NCBI RefSeq assembly: GCF_003369915.1 | Contig: NW_022881614.1 | Span: 6,531,001-6,595,000 of the forward strand | Direction of reading: 5' to 3' | Origin: Drosophila miranda | Taxonomy: Eukaryota > Arthropoda > Insecta > Diptera > Drosophilidae | Length of the DNA stretch: 64,000 nt | Shown: positions 1-11,477 of the stretch, in pieces | How the letters are laid out: each line of letters starts with the position of its first letter | Numbering within the stretch: position 1 is the first letter of the stretch | The notes under the pieces: generated by a model | What the model saw: only the letters and a program-made list of their open reading frames with translations | What the model was told of the DNA's origin: nothing | The model's database searches: none | Position numbers and translations under genes: made by a program

Positions 1-1489
1 CATTAGCTCCTTAGCTTGACTTCAGGTTGCCGATCCGACTCGACGTCGGTCTGCGGACTACACTTTCATTGGAGGCTCGATAACGGGTGCATCAATGACG
101 CCAAAATTAAAGTTCCGGAGGCGCCTCTTGGTTTTCGCCGTGCATCCACACGGTTGTTGAGGCTTTCGACAGACGACGTCAAGCTGCAGGTTTCGCTGTT
201 TTTTTTTTTTTTTCCCCGCGGGTTCACTACTTGTCTTTTCGACCCGCCCCACAACTCTCGTAGACCACACCGTATATGCACTCCTATGCAACTGATGATC
301 GCACGAGCAGTACCGTGGCTACGGGCTGCCGTCCTATAACACAAAAACTAATCACGGACATACCAGCTAGGTTTTTCTTTACACTGCTTTCCTGGGTAAA
401 TCTCCTGATTCTCGGTCTTAATTGAAACTCAACTCAAGAGGTATGGCGTAGATGCCAGAACTGTTCGTGGGCATTCCCGAGTAAACACGTCCGTTTTAAT
501 CAATCGATTCTCAGTCAATAACTCCAGCCCAACTTCTGCAAGTTCAGCTAAGCGGTACCGAACCAAAAGCTCGAAGATCGGATGATATTTGGAAACTTTA
601 ACTGCATAATCGGATGATCTTAGGAACTTTAACTGTATAATCGGATGATCTTTCGCCAATTGAGCGAAATTTTGGTCAAGCTTTTAATCTATGCTCTCCC
701 TACGCTACGCTACTCTCTTGGGTCAAGGTAAACGTGACGTCTTTCGCTTAAATGCGTACGCTGCGCGCCGACTCTCTTTAGAAAGCTTTTCGGAAAGCTT
801 GCAGCTTACGATCCACTTTCGGAGTTACTAAGTATCTGCACTTTTAAGCATTACCAAAAGAAAACTGTGCTTACCCGTGATGTTCCATACTCTTTCCCTA
901 AATTCGGCCCCTATAAGGTATAGTTGAATCCATTGTGATCAAAACATCCGCAGCTAAGTGCCACTGAAGTTTGAGCTCAATAGTTCGGCTTGGTTCCACA
1001 GTAAAATTGTTATGTTTGCATTATTTTACGAAAACTCAAACACAAACTTTGGCTGTCCTTGCCCCACTGTTTTCATGGTGCTAAATGTTGTCCTCCGTAT
1101 AAATAAAATATTTATAGGCAGATAGAGGGTGTGAAGGTTCTCTACTGACCAGAGGCCCTTGGTGGCATCCTTGTTAATCAAAGAGTAGCTACAGCTCCAG
1201 AGGTAAGTGAAAGGCACTTAACAAATGCTGGAAGATGGGAGAGTATGCCTAATTTATGGGCAACATGGCATTAAGTTAATTATTTATGCCTGGCCAGACA
1301 CGAGCCTGAGGAACCGGAGTCGGGCTCAGTCCAGGTCCACACCAGCGCAGTCCTACCGTCTTCCGCATGTCCTGCAGCATTAAATCTTTTCCCCGAAAAA
1401 AGCAAGAAAAAAACCGGAGAACGGACAGCGGACAGCGGACTCCAGACCACCGCGCAAGTGTTGTTCTTTAATTTCAAAGTGATAAAAAG
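1..1489. other. Gene-poor DNA, no supported gene
   Basis: I see no convincing coding region. The stretch holds a T homopolymer near 199-213 and a short tandem repeat at about 577-655 in which the decamer ATCGGATGAT recurs at 577, 609 and 640 (period 31-32 bp). Open frames here are short and look random. Nothing resembles a known family. Confidence 0.6.
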
Positions 1490-1834
1490 TTAACACGACA
1501 GACAGAGTGGCAACTTTGGGCCGGGCCCAAGGACATGCGCCAACTCCCACAGAGCGACAGACCGACTGTCAGACAGACGGGCATTCTGCAAAGGATGAGA
1601 AATGGTCCTTCTATTGGGTGCCTGCGCCACTAGTGCGTCTCTTTCCAGTACCATTGCCTTTTCTGCTTTATCGCAGTGAATAAGTGGGCTACAGATTGCG
1701 TCGAAAGCTTCTATATAATCAGTCTCAAACTGATGTACTGATATGTATTCGCTATGCGAATGTAAAACTTTAATCGCATTAATGCGAAAATTTGGATAGC
1801 TTTCGTAGACGTGATCTATTTTCTCTTTATTCAT
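1490..1834 (-). pseudogene. Second leader ORF of the 412/mdg1-like fragment, truncated
   Basis: The first about 70 codons (MNKEKIDHVYESYPNF onward) look like genuine coding sequence with a mixed hydrophilic composition. Downstream of about 1620 the frame runs into low-quality sequence rich in Pro, Leu and Ser that resembles neighbouring noncoding DNA. I read it as a retrotransposon ORF whose 3' part was lost at the truncation point. No family is recognised. Confidence 0.35.
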
Positions 1835-1862
1835 TTCTAGATATTATCTAGGTTATTTGTTA

Positions 1863-2045
1863 TTAGGTTATTTTGTTATGCTTAACATAGAGTGTAAGCA
1901 GAAATTGCAAAACCAATACTATCGTGATAATTAATAACAGGATCCACAATGAGTTTATGTCATCCGTGTGATCAATTATCTTGACGTTGTTTACAACGTT
2001 GGCAGTATTGTCTTTTGCCTCACTAGAATCACTAAACCACCCCAT
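1863..2045 (-). CDS. Small membrane-protein ORF in retrotransposon leader (60 aa)
   Basis: A 60-residue frame begins with ATG about 180 bp inside the element. Residues 1-30 are polar and acidic; residues about 33-54 form one strongly hydrophobic Leu/Ile/Val-rich segment; the tail is short and basic (VKHNK). This predicts a single-pass membrane peptide. It lies between the primer binding site and a second small frame, the position where 412/mdg1 elements carry pre-gag ORFs. Function unknown. The frame is uninterrupted although the rest of the element is gone. Confidence 0.45.
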   Translation of the reverse strand: MGWFSDSSEAKDNTANVVNNVKIIDHTDDINSLWILLLIITIVLVLQFLLTLYVKHNKIT

Positions 2046-2210
2046 TATGTAGGTTTAATTGTTTTTATATATTCAATGAAAAGAATTTTTTTTCGTTCTA
2101 ACGTTCGTGAAAAAAAAATGAATTTTATTTCCAAAATCTTGATTTAGTCTTTCATTTAAAATTTTTCTTTTAATCTATATGGGATTTTATAAAGAAAGAG
2201 AAAATATATA

Positions 2211-2227
2211 TCCTGTCACGGTCGCCA
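2211..2227 (-). promoter_or_regulatory. tRNA-Arg-type primer binding site
   Basis: Minus-strand TGGCGACCGTGACAGGA starts immediately after the LTR terminus. This is where reverse transcription of a 412/mdg1-type element would be primed. Confidence 0.6.
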
Positions 2228-2469
2228 TGTAATAAGTGTGATAATAATAGTAATAATGTGATAATAAGATAACTTCAATTCTTGGAGCGTCTGCTCCGCA
2301 GTGTTACTTTATTCCGAATGATTCTTATAATTTCATGTTGGGTTCAGCTAACCCGAAACATGCAATGCTTATATCTATGTCTTATATTTATGTGTAAGTA
2401 TATTGGTGTATGCATATTTGTATGAATGTACATGCAGAAGGCATGGATTTTCCCTAATTCCCGATTACA
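2228..2469 (-). repeat. Candidate 5' LTR of the 412/mdg1-like fragment
   Basis: On the plus strand the segment begins TGTAAT and ends ATTACA, a perfect terminal inverted hexamer, 242 bp apart. The end next to the primer binding site is firm. The other end is inferred only from the inverted hexamer and is shorter than I expect for this group. Confidence 0.45.
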
Positions 2470-4815
2470 CCGATTGCATTGACTTGTGTGGAGGATTCTG
2501 AGGGCACACAGACGGAGACAGAGGGGGGCCCCAAGGAGACACCCAGGCACACAATCAAGGAAAATGAATTGCTAACGATTTATTTGCAGCTCAGCTCGCA
2601 GATCTCAGATCTCAGGTCTGTCTTTCAGCTCCATTTTTCGCCTCCTCCAATCTTCACATTTAGAGCAAATTTAAAACAAATGAATCTGAATCGATTCGAC
2701 TAGACTCGAATGAAACTAAATATCAACAGTGTGCATATGGAATCACGTCCGCGTTAAAAGCGATTCTGGACAGACCTCATGTCGGGTGGTGCAATGATGC
2801 ATCAAGTTTGATATTAAATAAAATACAAATTTATCAATTTTGCACCGACATTCGAGCAGAATTCATTTGCACACTCTCATTTGTTGCACCGACCGCAGGA
2901 AATTCAAATTTTTCCTTTGATTACATTTGGCTGTGAAATATGGAGTAATTATGACAAAAATGTTTTTTAATTTGAAACTAATGGAAATTCATAGATCAAT
3001 TAGACCCTTTTGTTTCCCCCAAAAGGGAGAAAAATGATATGATTTCGAAATATGAAGTACAATAAACACATTCAGTTCATCTTTCAATCATGCGTTAAGC
3101 AATGTTTCATGGGTCGCCTTTTTAATTTCAGCAATTTCCCCACATGCGGCTGCAGCCCCACCAATCGACTCCGCCGTCTGTGGAGGACTGAATCCATGGT
3201 TATCCTGTGGATGCTGTCCCCCTTTTCTGTGCATGGCTATCCTGTGGATGTTGTCCCCCTTTTGCCAGCAGCATCGGAGTCTGCGTACTGGCGTAACCCA
3301 AACAAATACTGGAAACACTTCACTCTTGCATTCGAGGCAAATTACTTGAATTTCATTCGCGTTTGCACCTGTTTTTCGGGAGCTGTTCCACAAAACTCTC
3401 TATAAAAGCATATGTAATGAGTATCAGATCTGCGTAGAACTCATTCCCCACCGATTACATATTCACAAAGTATAGGTACTAAGGGGAACAAGAAGAAACA
3501 TAAAAGAGAAGTCAAAAAGCCTTGTGGTCGCGATTTAAAATGCTAAGTCTCCTGTCGGCAGTGAGAAAAGTCAACTCTTGAAAGTGAAATATTGTTTAGC
3601 GCATGAGGGCAAATTGCGGTAAAATTAATCCCGCCTCCAGCCGCCATCAAAGCCCCCTCAAAGCCACGTTTATGTGTGTCCGGCCGTGCGCAATTGTACG
3701 ATTAGGCTAATGAGGTGTGCAGGGCACGAAGCGACATGGCCCGGCCCGGCCTGGCCTGGCCAGCAGACCTGATTGATGGTCCTGATTATTCAGCCTGTCA
3801 GGCTAGCAGAAGCCAACTGGAATGTTTGATGCAATGAATATTATCTGTCCAATCCGAAAACCAAAATGTTCGCCCATTTTTAAACCTGATTCTGCTGTTG
3901 TTGCCGCCTGCGGCGTGGCATGTGTAAAATTACCCAATTTAAAATGCATTTTGGTGCATTAGGCAGGGCGAGCGTGGGCTTGGATGACGGGGACAGGGAA
4001 GGGAACGGGGATGACCAGCATGTGCATGTCAGGACGACAAATTTGAATATTTTCGACGTTTCTAGTTTCTAGTTCTCTGCCGCAGGTATCAGGGGAAACC
4101 ATTCTTATGAAACCCTTTTCAGGGTGGCAGTAGCACATATTATATATAACACATATTATATTATATATAAAGGGTGGGCGCTTGAGTATGAGTGCCATTA
4201 TGGCTGCAAGGTTCCATTAGGCCAATACTGTTGACTGTTGGCTGTTGTTGTTGCTTTGCTCGACCCAAATATTGCTTCCTAAGTGGCAGGCATCAAAACC
4301 GTTAGGAAGAAATATTGATGCACTCAAGCGTTATGGGAAAACGCTCAACCAAACACCATGATAAATTCAATAAATTATTCAATCGAATATGGCCAGACGA
4401 GAGATCAGGCGGTAGCCAAGTCTTAAGTTTTGTTTGCTGGAACTTTGCACATTTAAAATTCTCACAATTCGGTCTTCCTCATTGTTGAGGCACTGACGCT
4501 GGCACTGGCACTCGCAGCGCCAACGTAGCGGATGTGTAATATGTTATATATTATTCTTGCAACCTCAATGGCAGGCAGTCTCGTTGCATGCAACAGTCTC
4601 CAAGAAAGACAGAGGGCGAGCGAGAGAGAGAGACAGAGAGCGTGGCAGAGAGGGAGAAGCGGTAGCAACACTTCTTGGTGACACATTCATAATTAAGCTT
4701 TCTACACGAAAACATCATAAAATATGAACAAACACTTCCTTGACACTGACAAGAAGTTTTAATTGCTTTTCCGCATGCAACTCTGCTCTCTCTCTCTCTG
4801 CCTCTCTCTCCATCG

Positions 4816-4817
<2 letters not shown>

Positions 4818-4852
<35 letters not shown>
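4818..4852. repeat. (TG)n microsatellite
   Basis: Uninterrupted TG dinucleotide run of about 17 units, preceded by a CT-rich tract. Confidence 0.95.
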
Positions 4853-4855
<3 letters not shown>

Positions 4856-6675
4856 GGTGTTTGTTTGTGTATGGGTGACTGGAATGAAGACTTCTTGGTA
4901 TTCGATTAAATTGCTTCCCCTGCATGCAGCCTTCCATCCGGCCATCCATCCATCTATCTATCTATCCTTCCAGCCTCTGCCACTAGACACACGTGCCAAA
5001 AACGCTGTGCAACATTCACGGGTACGTTTTCGGAATCTACTCGTATTTTGATGAATACACTTCATGCATAACTGAGGCGTTTGCGTCAGGACCAGAACCC
5101 CATAAAGTGACAATGCTTAAGTAGGAGCTGCCATGGGGTATGGAGTCAGGGGTCAGGGGCCACACTAGAATCAAATATACCTTAATCAGGGAGTTTCGCC
5201 CCAGCCTCTCTGAAGGGAAAACTTCATTGTCAAGTTGACAACTTTTTCCAGCAAAATGTGATGTTAATTACTCGTGTGCGCATTTAACCCTCTTCTTACT
5301 TTCTCTACCCCTGACGGGGAAAACTAACCAGATCTGACTTAAAAAAAAATTTGTGGTTTGTTTTCACTATTTTAATGGCATAATTTTTCATCTAAAGCCA
5401 AAGTTTCTGGTATCCCTACTCCGGTGGGGGGCGAATTGGCTCGTTAACACAGCCATAAAGAATTGAATCTAGTCCTGCTCTTGACATTTACGAAGCATCG
5501 TTGGCTGCGACTTGTACTCTGACTGGGACTTGGTCCTGTTACAACTGCCCTTCCTACCCTATCTTCGTACCTTGATGCCGCCCTTGCAGCTCAGCATTCG
5601 CCCTCTGGATGTATACGTTTCCACAGAACACGTCGTAATCATTTGCGCCAGTTGTCTTATCGCTTGAAAGATGGTCGAGAGCAAAGCTTTTTGTAATTGG
5701 TTTTAGATGGCCCCCTTAAACCCAACTCCTTAAAAACCTGCTCCCCACCCTCACCAACCTACCACAATGCAATGCGTTGTAGCATCTTGTTAGACAGTTG
5801 TAGACAATTTGGTAAGTCTTTACAAGAGATAATACCAAAAGATAAAGCGTGAAGACAAGGGTTTAAAAGTCAGACAGTATCTGTTAGTTTTTGATTCGAC
5901 ATCAAGAATGTCGCATCATACAATGGCAGCATGATAGATATCTTATTTGGAGGCGGACATCCAACCTGCTTTTATTTGATAGGTTTTCCACACTTTTTAA
6001 ACACACTGTACCGCACAGTCGGGGTCAGAGGAGAGAGCACAATTGCATTGTTGACTCGCCACAAAAACAAGAAGGCAGAAAGCAGATGGAATCCACGTGC
6101 AAAACATTAAGAGCGATGCAATTTTGCAAATTGTCTTCAACTGTGAGAATGCTTTTCACTCCGCTTTTACCCTTGCCGTTTCTCAGTGTGCCCTCCCCAT
6201 TTTCTGTGGTATTGCCAAACCCTTCGGGCTGTTTCTGAGATGGTCGGCAGATGGCAAAAGATGCGGATGGAGAGGATGTCGAGCAGAAGGCGGACGAAGG
6301 ACGAAGAAGGAAGAACAGAGACACCGTGCTCCTGCTGAATGAATGCATGTATGCAGCTATGCATTGCTCCGAATAGCTGTGTGCGAAAATTAGTCGCTTC
6401 ACGTGCACGTTGAGGTCAGTAATTAACGCAGGGAAAGCGAAGGCAAGCGTGTCCGTGACCCGGCCTTGGCCACGGCCACGGGAATTTGCCCCAGAAGTGC
6501 AAGACGACCGAGAAATGTGGCATGTTCGATAGTTAACCGTAAACGGAAACGAACGCAATGGGGGGCCAGCCAGAGGAAGAGGAGGAGGCAACCAGAATGT
6601 ACTTCCCCCGAGCTGCTACCGTAGCAGGAAAAAGTAATTTTGGCCAAAATGCTCTTATTGACATAAAATACATCG

Positions 6676-6898
6676 TATAAATAAGGGTGATACTTAGTAC
6701 ACTCTTAGGGGTGGCCCTTTTAACCAAGAAACTTAGTTAATTGCATTAAGCACGGACAGAGTATACTATTACGGACTTTGCGATGGACCCATCTGCTCGC
6801 TCGCAGGACGGCAGCTGTGAGAGTTCCACGAGTACCAAGGAGAAGATGCTTAAGAGAGTTAAATTATGCATATATATACATATATATACATATATACA
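6676..6898 (+). other. Possible TATA box and truncated first exon
   Basis: TATAAATA lies at 6676-6683, and an ATG at 6783 opens a frame with a plausible hydrophilic start (MDPSARSQDGSCESS, then Lys-rich). The frame then enters the TATATACA tract where the next retrotransposon inserted. It could be the 5' exon of a gene cut by that insertion, or a chance frame. No homologue recognised. Confidence 0.2.
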
Positions 6899-7053
6899 TG
6901 TAAGATATTATTTAGAGTATTGTTTATTCGTATTATTATCGCGGTGGCCTGGTATGTGTGCTTACAAAAGTTCTTAATGTTACGGCTTATTTCTGATGAT
7001 TTTCTGCTGCTGCTTGAGTCGCGTCCGTAATCTGCTGTTCTCTCCTTCTTACA
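6899..7053 (-). repeat. 3' LTR with internal deletion (155 bp)
   Basis: It matches the first part and the last bases of the 335-bp LTR but jumps from TTCTCTCC straight to TTCTTACA, losing about 180 bp including the trinucleotide run. Confidence 0.85.
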
Positions 7054-7067
7054 CTCGGTCATCCTGA

Positions 7068-8311
7068 TTAGTCATCAGTCCCTGATGACCATGCGTCCTC
7101 GTTTTCTACAGAAAAGCTCCATAGTTTCATGTTATCATTGACAAACTCCTCAAAGCTTGAAGATGTAAATGCTGCTCCACGATCGCTTACTATGCGTGCC
7201 GGATTACCAAATACATCAGACCACTCCCTTAACTTCTTGAGAACTTCGTCTGCTCCTGTTGTTTTTGTGGGATACATCCATACGAACTTACTGAAGCTAT
7301 CAACCATTGCGAAGATGTACTTGTACTGCTTTGAAGTAGCATCCATAGGCCCAAGTGATCCACGTGTATAGTATAAAGCGGCTGTGATCCTTTGTCAATT
7401 TGATGCAGAAATCCCTCTTTTTTGCCAAGCTTTTTGTTGTAGATTATACATTTCATACAGTTTCCTATGATCTGCATTACTTTTCCTTCCAGATGTGGAA
7501 TCCAATAGCTCTGCTGTACGGTATGCATTGTTTTTTGAGCGGCAAAGTGTCCTGCGTTGTGAGCGTCGGTTATTATTTCTTTTTCTAATGACTTCGGTAT
7601 TGCCAGCAAGTCCGTGCCTTGCACCACTTTGTATACGAGACCAGCTTTCAACTTAAAGTTGTCATATGGTTTACTTTTCAAAATTTCGGAAACTGCTTTG
7701 ATCATCGTATCCTCCTGCTTGGCTTTCTTAATTCTTGCTGTGACTTCCGAAGATACCATCATGACATCAATTGGGTACCTACTCAGGCAATCCACATGCT
7801 TCAGCCGTTCTCCTGGTCTGTGTTCCACTTCAAAGTCGTAGTCCTGCAAGTACAGGACCCATTGGGCTAGCTCCCGCGGAACGTCCTTCTTGCTTAACGT
7901 TTGCTTGAAAGCAGCGCAATCCATTACGAGCTTAAAGTTGGTTTCAAGTATGTACTGACGAAATTTTTTGCACGCTAGGAAAATTGCTTTGGCTTCCTGT
8001 ATATAGCTATGCTGTCGTGCTTCAGATTCCGAGGTTTTCTTACTCCAGAATAAGATCGGATGCAATTGTCCTTCGTGCCATTGTAACAACGCCGCTGCAA
8101 ACCCGTCCTTTGACGCATCAGTGTGTATCTCGGTTTTTGCATTCCTGCGATAAAGTTTCAAGACCGGCTCTTTCACCAATGCTTCCTTTAATGTAGCGAA
8201 CGCCTGCTGCTCCTCCAGACTTATTTTAAATGGGACATCTTTTCGCAGCAGATTGGTCAGTGGTTTGGCGATTAGCGAATAGTTTCTTATGAATTTACGT
8301 AAAAACCCAGT
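7068..8311 (-). pseudogene. RNase H and integrase, 3' truncated
   Basis: The segment 8179-7229 contains RNase H (IHTDASKDGFAAALLQW, DCAAF), the tether region ending in DCLSRYP, and the integrase HHCC zinc-binding region (HNAGH followed by CMKC). A second frame (7346-7068) continues the integrase core (SKFVWMYPTKTTGADEV, SDRGAAF). The protein stops before the last catalytic Glu region, and the 3' end has been deleted up to the shortened LTR. Confidence 0.85.
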
Positions 8312-9089
8312 TCATCCTAAAAACGACTGCACAGCCTTTATGTTTTTCGGCATCGGGAACTTGCTGACGGCTTTGGTTTTCTCCAATTCAGGCTTGATTT
8401 CCCCTCCTCCAACTTGATGACCCAAAAATGTAATGGTCGACTGCAGAAATCGGCACTTCTTCCTCTTTATCTTCAGCCCGTATTCAGCTGCTGCATCAAA
8501 AACCTTCTTCAGCTTTCCCAGGCATATCACAACGGGCCAAAACCGGCCTAAGTGTGCTGGGCTCCGAGCGAGCTTGGCGGCCGTCTCTACCTAACCTAAC
8601 CTTTCCCAGGCATTCGTCGGCGGTTTCAGCGTGTAAAACGATATCGTCCATGTACAGGTCAAGAATGTTTTCATTTATAAGGTTTTGAAATACAAAACTT
8701 ATAAAACGGATGAAAACTGCTGGCGAATTGCAAAAACCGAAAGGCGCACGGTTGAACTCAAAGAGCCCTTCCTTCGTTATGAACGCCGTATATTTTTTGC
8801 TGCTTTCTTCCACAGGAACGTGGAAAAACCCATTTTCTAAGTCCATGATGGTGAACACCTTAGCATTTTCCAGTTTTTCCAGCACCTCTTCAACGACTGG
8901 AACGGGAAAGCAATCTTTCAAGACCATCTTGTTCAACTGACGATAGTCCACGCAGATCCAGCTGCTCCCATCCTTTTTCTTGACAATTACAGTCCGACTG
9001 GCGAAATTTGATGATGAGCGTCGTATTATCCCAGCGTTGGCCCATTCATCGATCTGCTGCTTGACAACGTCGGCTTCGCTGATGGCCAC
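8312..9089 (-). pseudogene. Reverse transcriptase, interrupted
   Basis: Gypsy-type RT with the motifs VDYRQLNK, MDLENGFF, FGFCNSPAVF and the catalytic YMDDIV. The sequence is broken after this box by a 77-bp insertion at 8525-8601 flanked by an 11-bp duplication. The second part (8312-8513) continues the RT thumb region (FLGHQVG). Frames differ on the two sides, so the protein is disabled. Confidence 0.85.
8525..8601 (+). mobile_element. 5'-truncated LINE tail (77 bp) inside RT
   Basis: The insertion is flanked by TTTCCCAGGCA at 8514-8524 and again at 8602-8612, an 11-bp target duplication typical of target-primed reverse transcription. It ends in CTACCTAACCTAACC, like the 3' end of the LOA-type LINE at 48385-54017. 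Only the extreme 3' tail is present. Confidence 0.75.
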
Positions 9090-10414
9090 TCAACTTGGCG
9101 AATGTCGAAACGGCGCTATTTTCTCGTCCGGTACGATCTTCAGCATGATCGGGCACACTGCAGTCTGCTTCTTTTCAGTAAAGTCCTGAATCATTGATTG
9201 GACGGCATCTCTGAACTGCGATGGAATGTTTATGTCAGTATTTGCTTCGACCACGTTGTAAATATTTATCTGTTTGGTGTCCTCAGTTTCCTCCCCCGGC
9301 AGGGGAGAAAACTTATATCCTCCTGGCGTTGATGTCATTGTGAACTTGGATATAAAGTCGTGTCCAAGCAACAATTCGCATCCGACGGCATGATCGGCCA
9401 CCACAAGGAATTTGTGTGCCAGTCGCATTCCGTCGATCTCCACTTCTGCCGTAAACTGCCCAGCGGAGCGTGTGATGTTGTTTCCAAGTCCCCTCAAAGT
9501 TGACGAACTGGCTTGCAGATGGATACCACTCATTTTGCCGAGCACTGACATCTTTAATAGGGAAACATCTGCACCGGTGTCTATGAGCCCCTTGACTTGC
9601 ACGTCGTTAATTTTAAGAGACTTCAGGCGTTTTTCCTCGTATGCAACGTTTACGGCAGCAGCACTCGGGCAATCCTTAGACATGTGTCCAGTCTGATTGC
9701 AGCGGAAACACTTTAATGCAGCTCGGCAATCCTTGCGTAGATGCTCCTGGGATCCACAATTGTAGCAGTGTTGCTTCCTTTCATATTTGGTGAAATTGGA
9801 CTTCTTTCCGAACGGCTGTGTTTCGTCTTTTTGTTTCGGGGCCAAGCCCCCATCCACCGCGAGCGTTCTTTCGTAGATTTCGTACTTCTCTCGCATCTGC
9901 TTGTATGAGCTGCATCCATATAAGGTGTACTTATAATCCGTTTTTACATTCAGTCCGTCGACAATGTATCGAATCACCGACTCCGTGTCTGTTGTCCCAC
10001 GTGCAGCAATGCGTTTCATCTGTAGTACATATATATGTATTCGTGAAAACTTTCGCCGGCAATCTTCACTCGCATAGACAATTGATTGTGAATTTGCGCA
10101 CTGCATAAACGCTCACACTCAAACTCCTGTAAAAGTTGGTGACGCAATTGGCCGTACTTATACACTGCTGTGGACTCGAGAAAAAGAGCGGCTGTACCTG
10201 TCATTTTTGCTCGGGCTTGCACGTTTTTTTTTTTTTTGTCATTTAGTCCGTATGCTTCAGCGTTTAGCTCGAAGTTAATAAACCACTGCTGTACCGACAT
10301 ATTTTCTCCGTTGAATTCTGGAATAATTTTGTCAAAATTTTCCACTACCAGCTTTGCATCATTTTTCTTGTTTTGCTGCATATTCCCGGCTGGTGGTCCA
10401 CTTGTATTTTCCAT
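9090..10414 (-). pseudogene. gag and protease of Ty3/gypsy element (frameshifted)
   Basis: The likely start is the ATG at 10414 (MENTSGPPAGN). The N-terminal half carries a retrotransposon gag domain. A frame change near 10020-10100 joins it to a second frame with two zinc knuckles (CYNCGSQEHLRKDC and CFRCNQTGHMSKDC) and an aspartic protease active site LIDTGADVSLL. Gag packages the RNA and the protease would mature the polyprotein. The frame break means this copy cannot encode a continuous protein. Confidence 0.8.
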
Positions 10415-10669
10415 TATAATTCTACTGCGCAATACTCTTGTGGGCAGCCGGCTTGAAACAAGCCTTTTTTCTCGGTTCTTCTTTTCACCCACTCGCTGTC
10501 TCGCTTCCTCTGCTTGCGGCTTCTGAGAGTCTAATGCGCAGTTTTTTTGCACCAAATTTTTGCTTTTCCGTCTCGCTTCGTCTGCTGCCGGCTTCTGAGA
10601 CATGAGACACACAATTTTTGATTTTTTTCCACTTTACACAGGCAGTACGCGACTGGTTGAGCCCCCAAA

Positions 10670-11004
10670 TGTAAGATATTATTTAAAGTATTGTTTATTC
10701 GTATTATTATCGCGGTGGCCTGGTATGTGTGCTTACAAAAGTTCTTAATGTTATTGCTTATTTCTGCTGATTTTCTGCTGCTGCTTGAGTCGCGTCCGTA
10801 TGCTGCTGTTCTCTCCTTTTCACTGCTTCGCTCGGTTCCTCTTCTTCTCTGTCCGCTGTTGATCTGCTGCTGTTACTACTGCTGTTGCTGCTGCTGTTAC
10901 TACTGCTGTTGCTGCTAATCAGCTGCTCCTCTGCTGCTGTTATTACTGCTGTTGCTTATCTCCGCTGCCCCCTCAATAGGCCAGCTGGCCCACTCCTTCT
11001 TACA
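10670..11004 (-). repeat. 5' LTR (335 bp)
   Basis: Full-length LTR of the preceding element, bounded by TGTAAG and CTTACA on the plus strand. It contains a run of CTG/CTA trinucleotides at about 10857-10945. Its inner edge is followed on the minus strand by TTTGGGGGCTCAACC, the probable primer binding region, with TGG offset by two bases. Confidence 0.85.
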
Positions 11005-11477
11005 TACATATAAACAACATTATGTACAATGAGTTCTACCAGAAGTTGATTCAGTTGAAGAGTTTTTTCTTTTCAATTAACATTCAAGAAATGCTCAATA
11101 TTTTGTTAGTTATTCCAGCAGCGTTTGATATTTATCCTCAGATCTTGAAAACATATGTAATACATTCGCTAATGTATATTTAATTTACGATTGAACTTTT
11201 CATTTATTATTCAAATAACCGAAATTTTGTATGGGTTTCATATTTATTATTCAATTCAATTACTCAAGTGTTTCTTTTTGTGGGGTCCAACGGCTAGATG
11301 GAACTGATTTTCATTCGAATTTTTCTTTTTGGTGGTCAGCAAATGATATGCATGATATGGCAGTTTATTTTTATATGTGCTCACACACACATACACATAC
11401 ACAAATGTAAGCGTTAAATAATTTAGCAAGCACTGTATTTGCAATTTTGTGGTAGAACTATTATGTTCTATTATTTC
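11005..11477. other. AT-rich spacer downstream of the pickpocket gene
   Basis: AT-rich sequence between the retrotransposon and the last ppk exon. A 53-codon frame at 11022-11183 shows no recognisable feature. It probably includes the 3' flank of the ppk gene. Confidence 0.5.

Larger units (their letters stand above)
1490..2469 (-). mobile_element. 5' fragment of a 412/mdg1-like LTR retrotransposon
   Basis: Read on the minus strand, a candidate LTR (2469 to 2228) ending in ATTACA is followed directly by TGGCGACCGTGACAGGA, which matches the tRNA-Arg-type primer binding site used by the 412/mdg1 group. An A/T-rich leader and two small open frames follow. Similarity fades near 1620, where ordinary intergenic sequence takes over, so gag, pol and the 3' LTR are missing. 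Group assignment rests on the primer site and the general layout (small ORFs before gag); the right end of the LTR is tentative because only one LTR is present. Confidence 0.6.
2470..6898. other. Noncoding DNA with microsatellites
   Basis: No gene is supported in most of this stretch. It contains a direct duplication around 3197-3262 (ATCCTGTGGATG repeated), AT-rich repeats at 4138-4170, a purine-rich tract at 4617-4660, and an alternating TATATACA tract at 6868-6898 that served as the target of the next retrotransposon. Composition and scattered motifs resemble fly intergenic or intronic DNA. A possible first exon near 6783 is listed separately. Confidence 0.6.
6899..11004 (-). mobile_element. 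Decayed Ty3/gypsy LTR retrotransposon
   Basis: The element reads on the minus strand and is bounded by TGTAAG at 6899 and CTTACA at 11004. The 4-bp sequence TACA occurs on both outer sides (6895-6898 and 11005-11008), a good target site duplication. Order on the minus strand is LTR, gag with two CCHC fingers, protease, reverse transcriptase, RNase H, integrase, LTR, the gypsy-type order. The coding region is split by several frameshifts, RT carries a 77-bp LINE-tail insertion, and the 3' end of integrase and most of the 3' LTR are deleted. There is no env. It cannot be autonomous. Confidence 0.9.

Noticed and set aside
4551-4949. Minus-strand His/Thr-rich frames across the TG microsatellite
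   Set aside because: They translate simple repeats (CA and GA tracts) and show no conserved protein character.
6025-6591. 188-codon minus-strand frame
   Set aside because: Low-complexity Ser/Leu/Pro composition, overlapping open frames on the other strand and no domain; treated as noncoding.
11022-11183. 53-codon plus-strand frame starting MYNEFYQKLIQLK
   Set aside because: AT-rich, unsupported by promoter, splice sites or homology; probably chance, although it lies directly after the TACA duplication of a retrotransposon.
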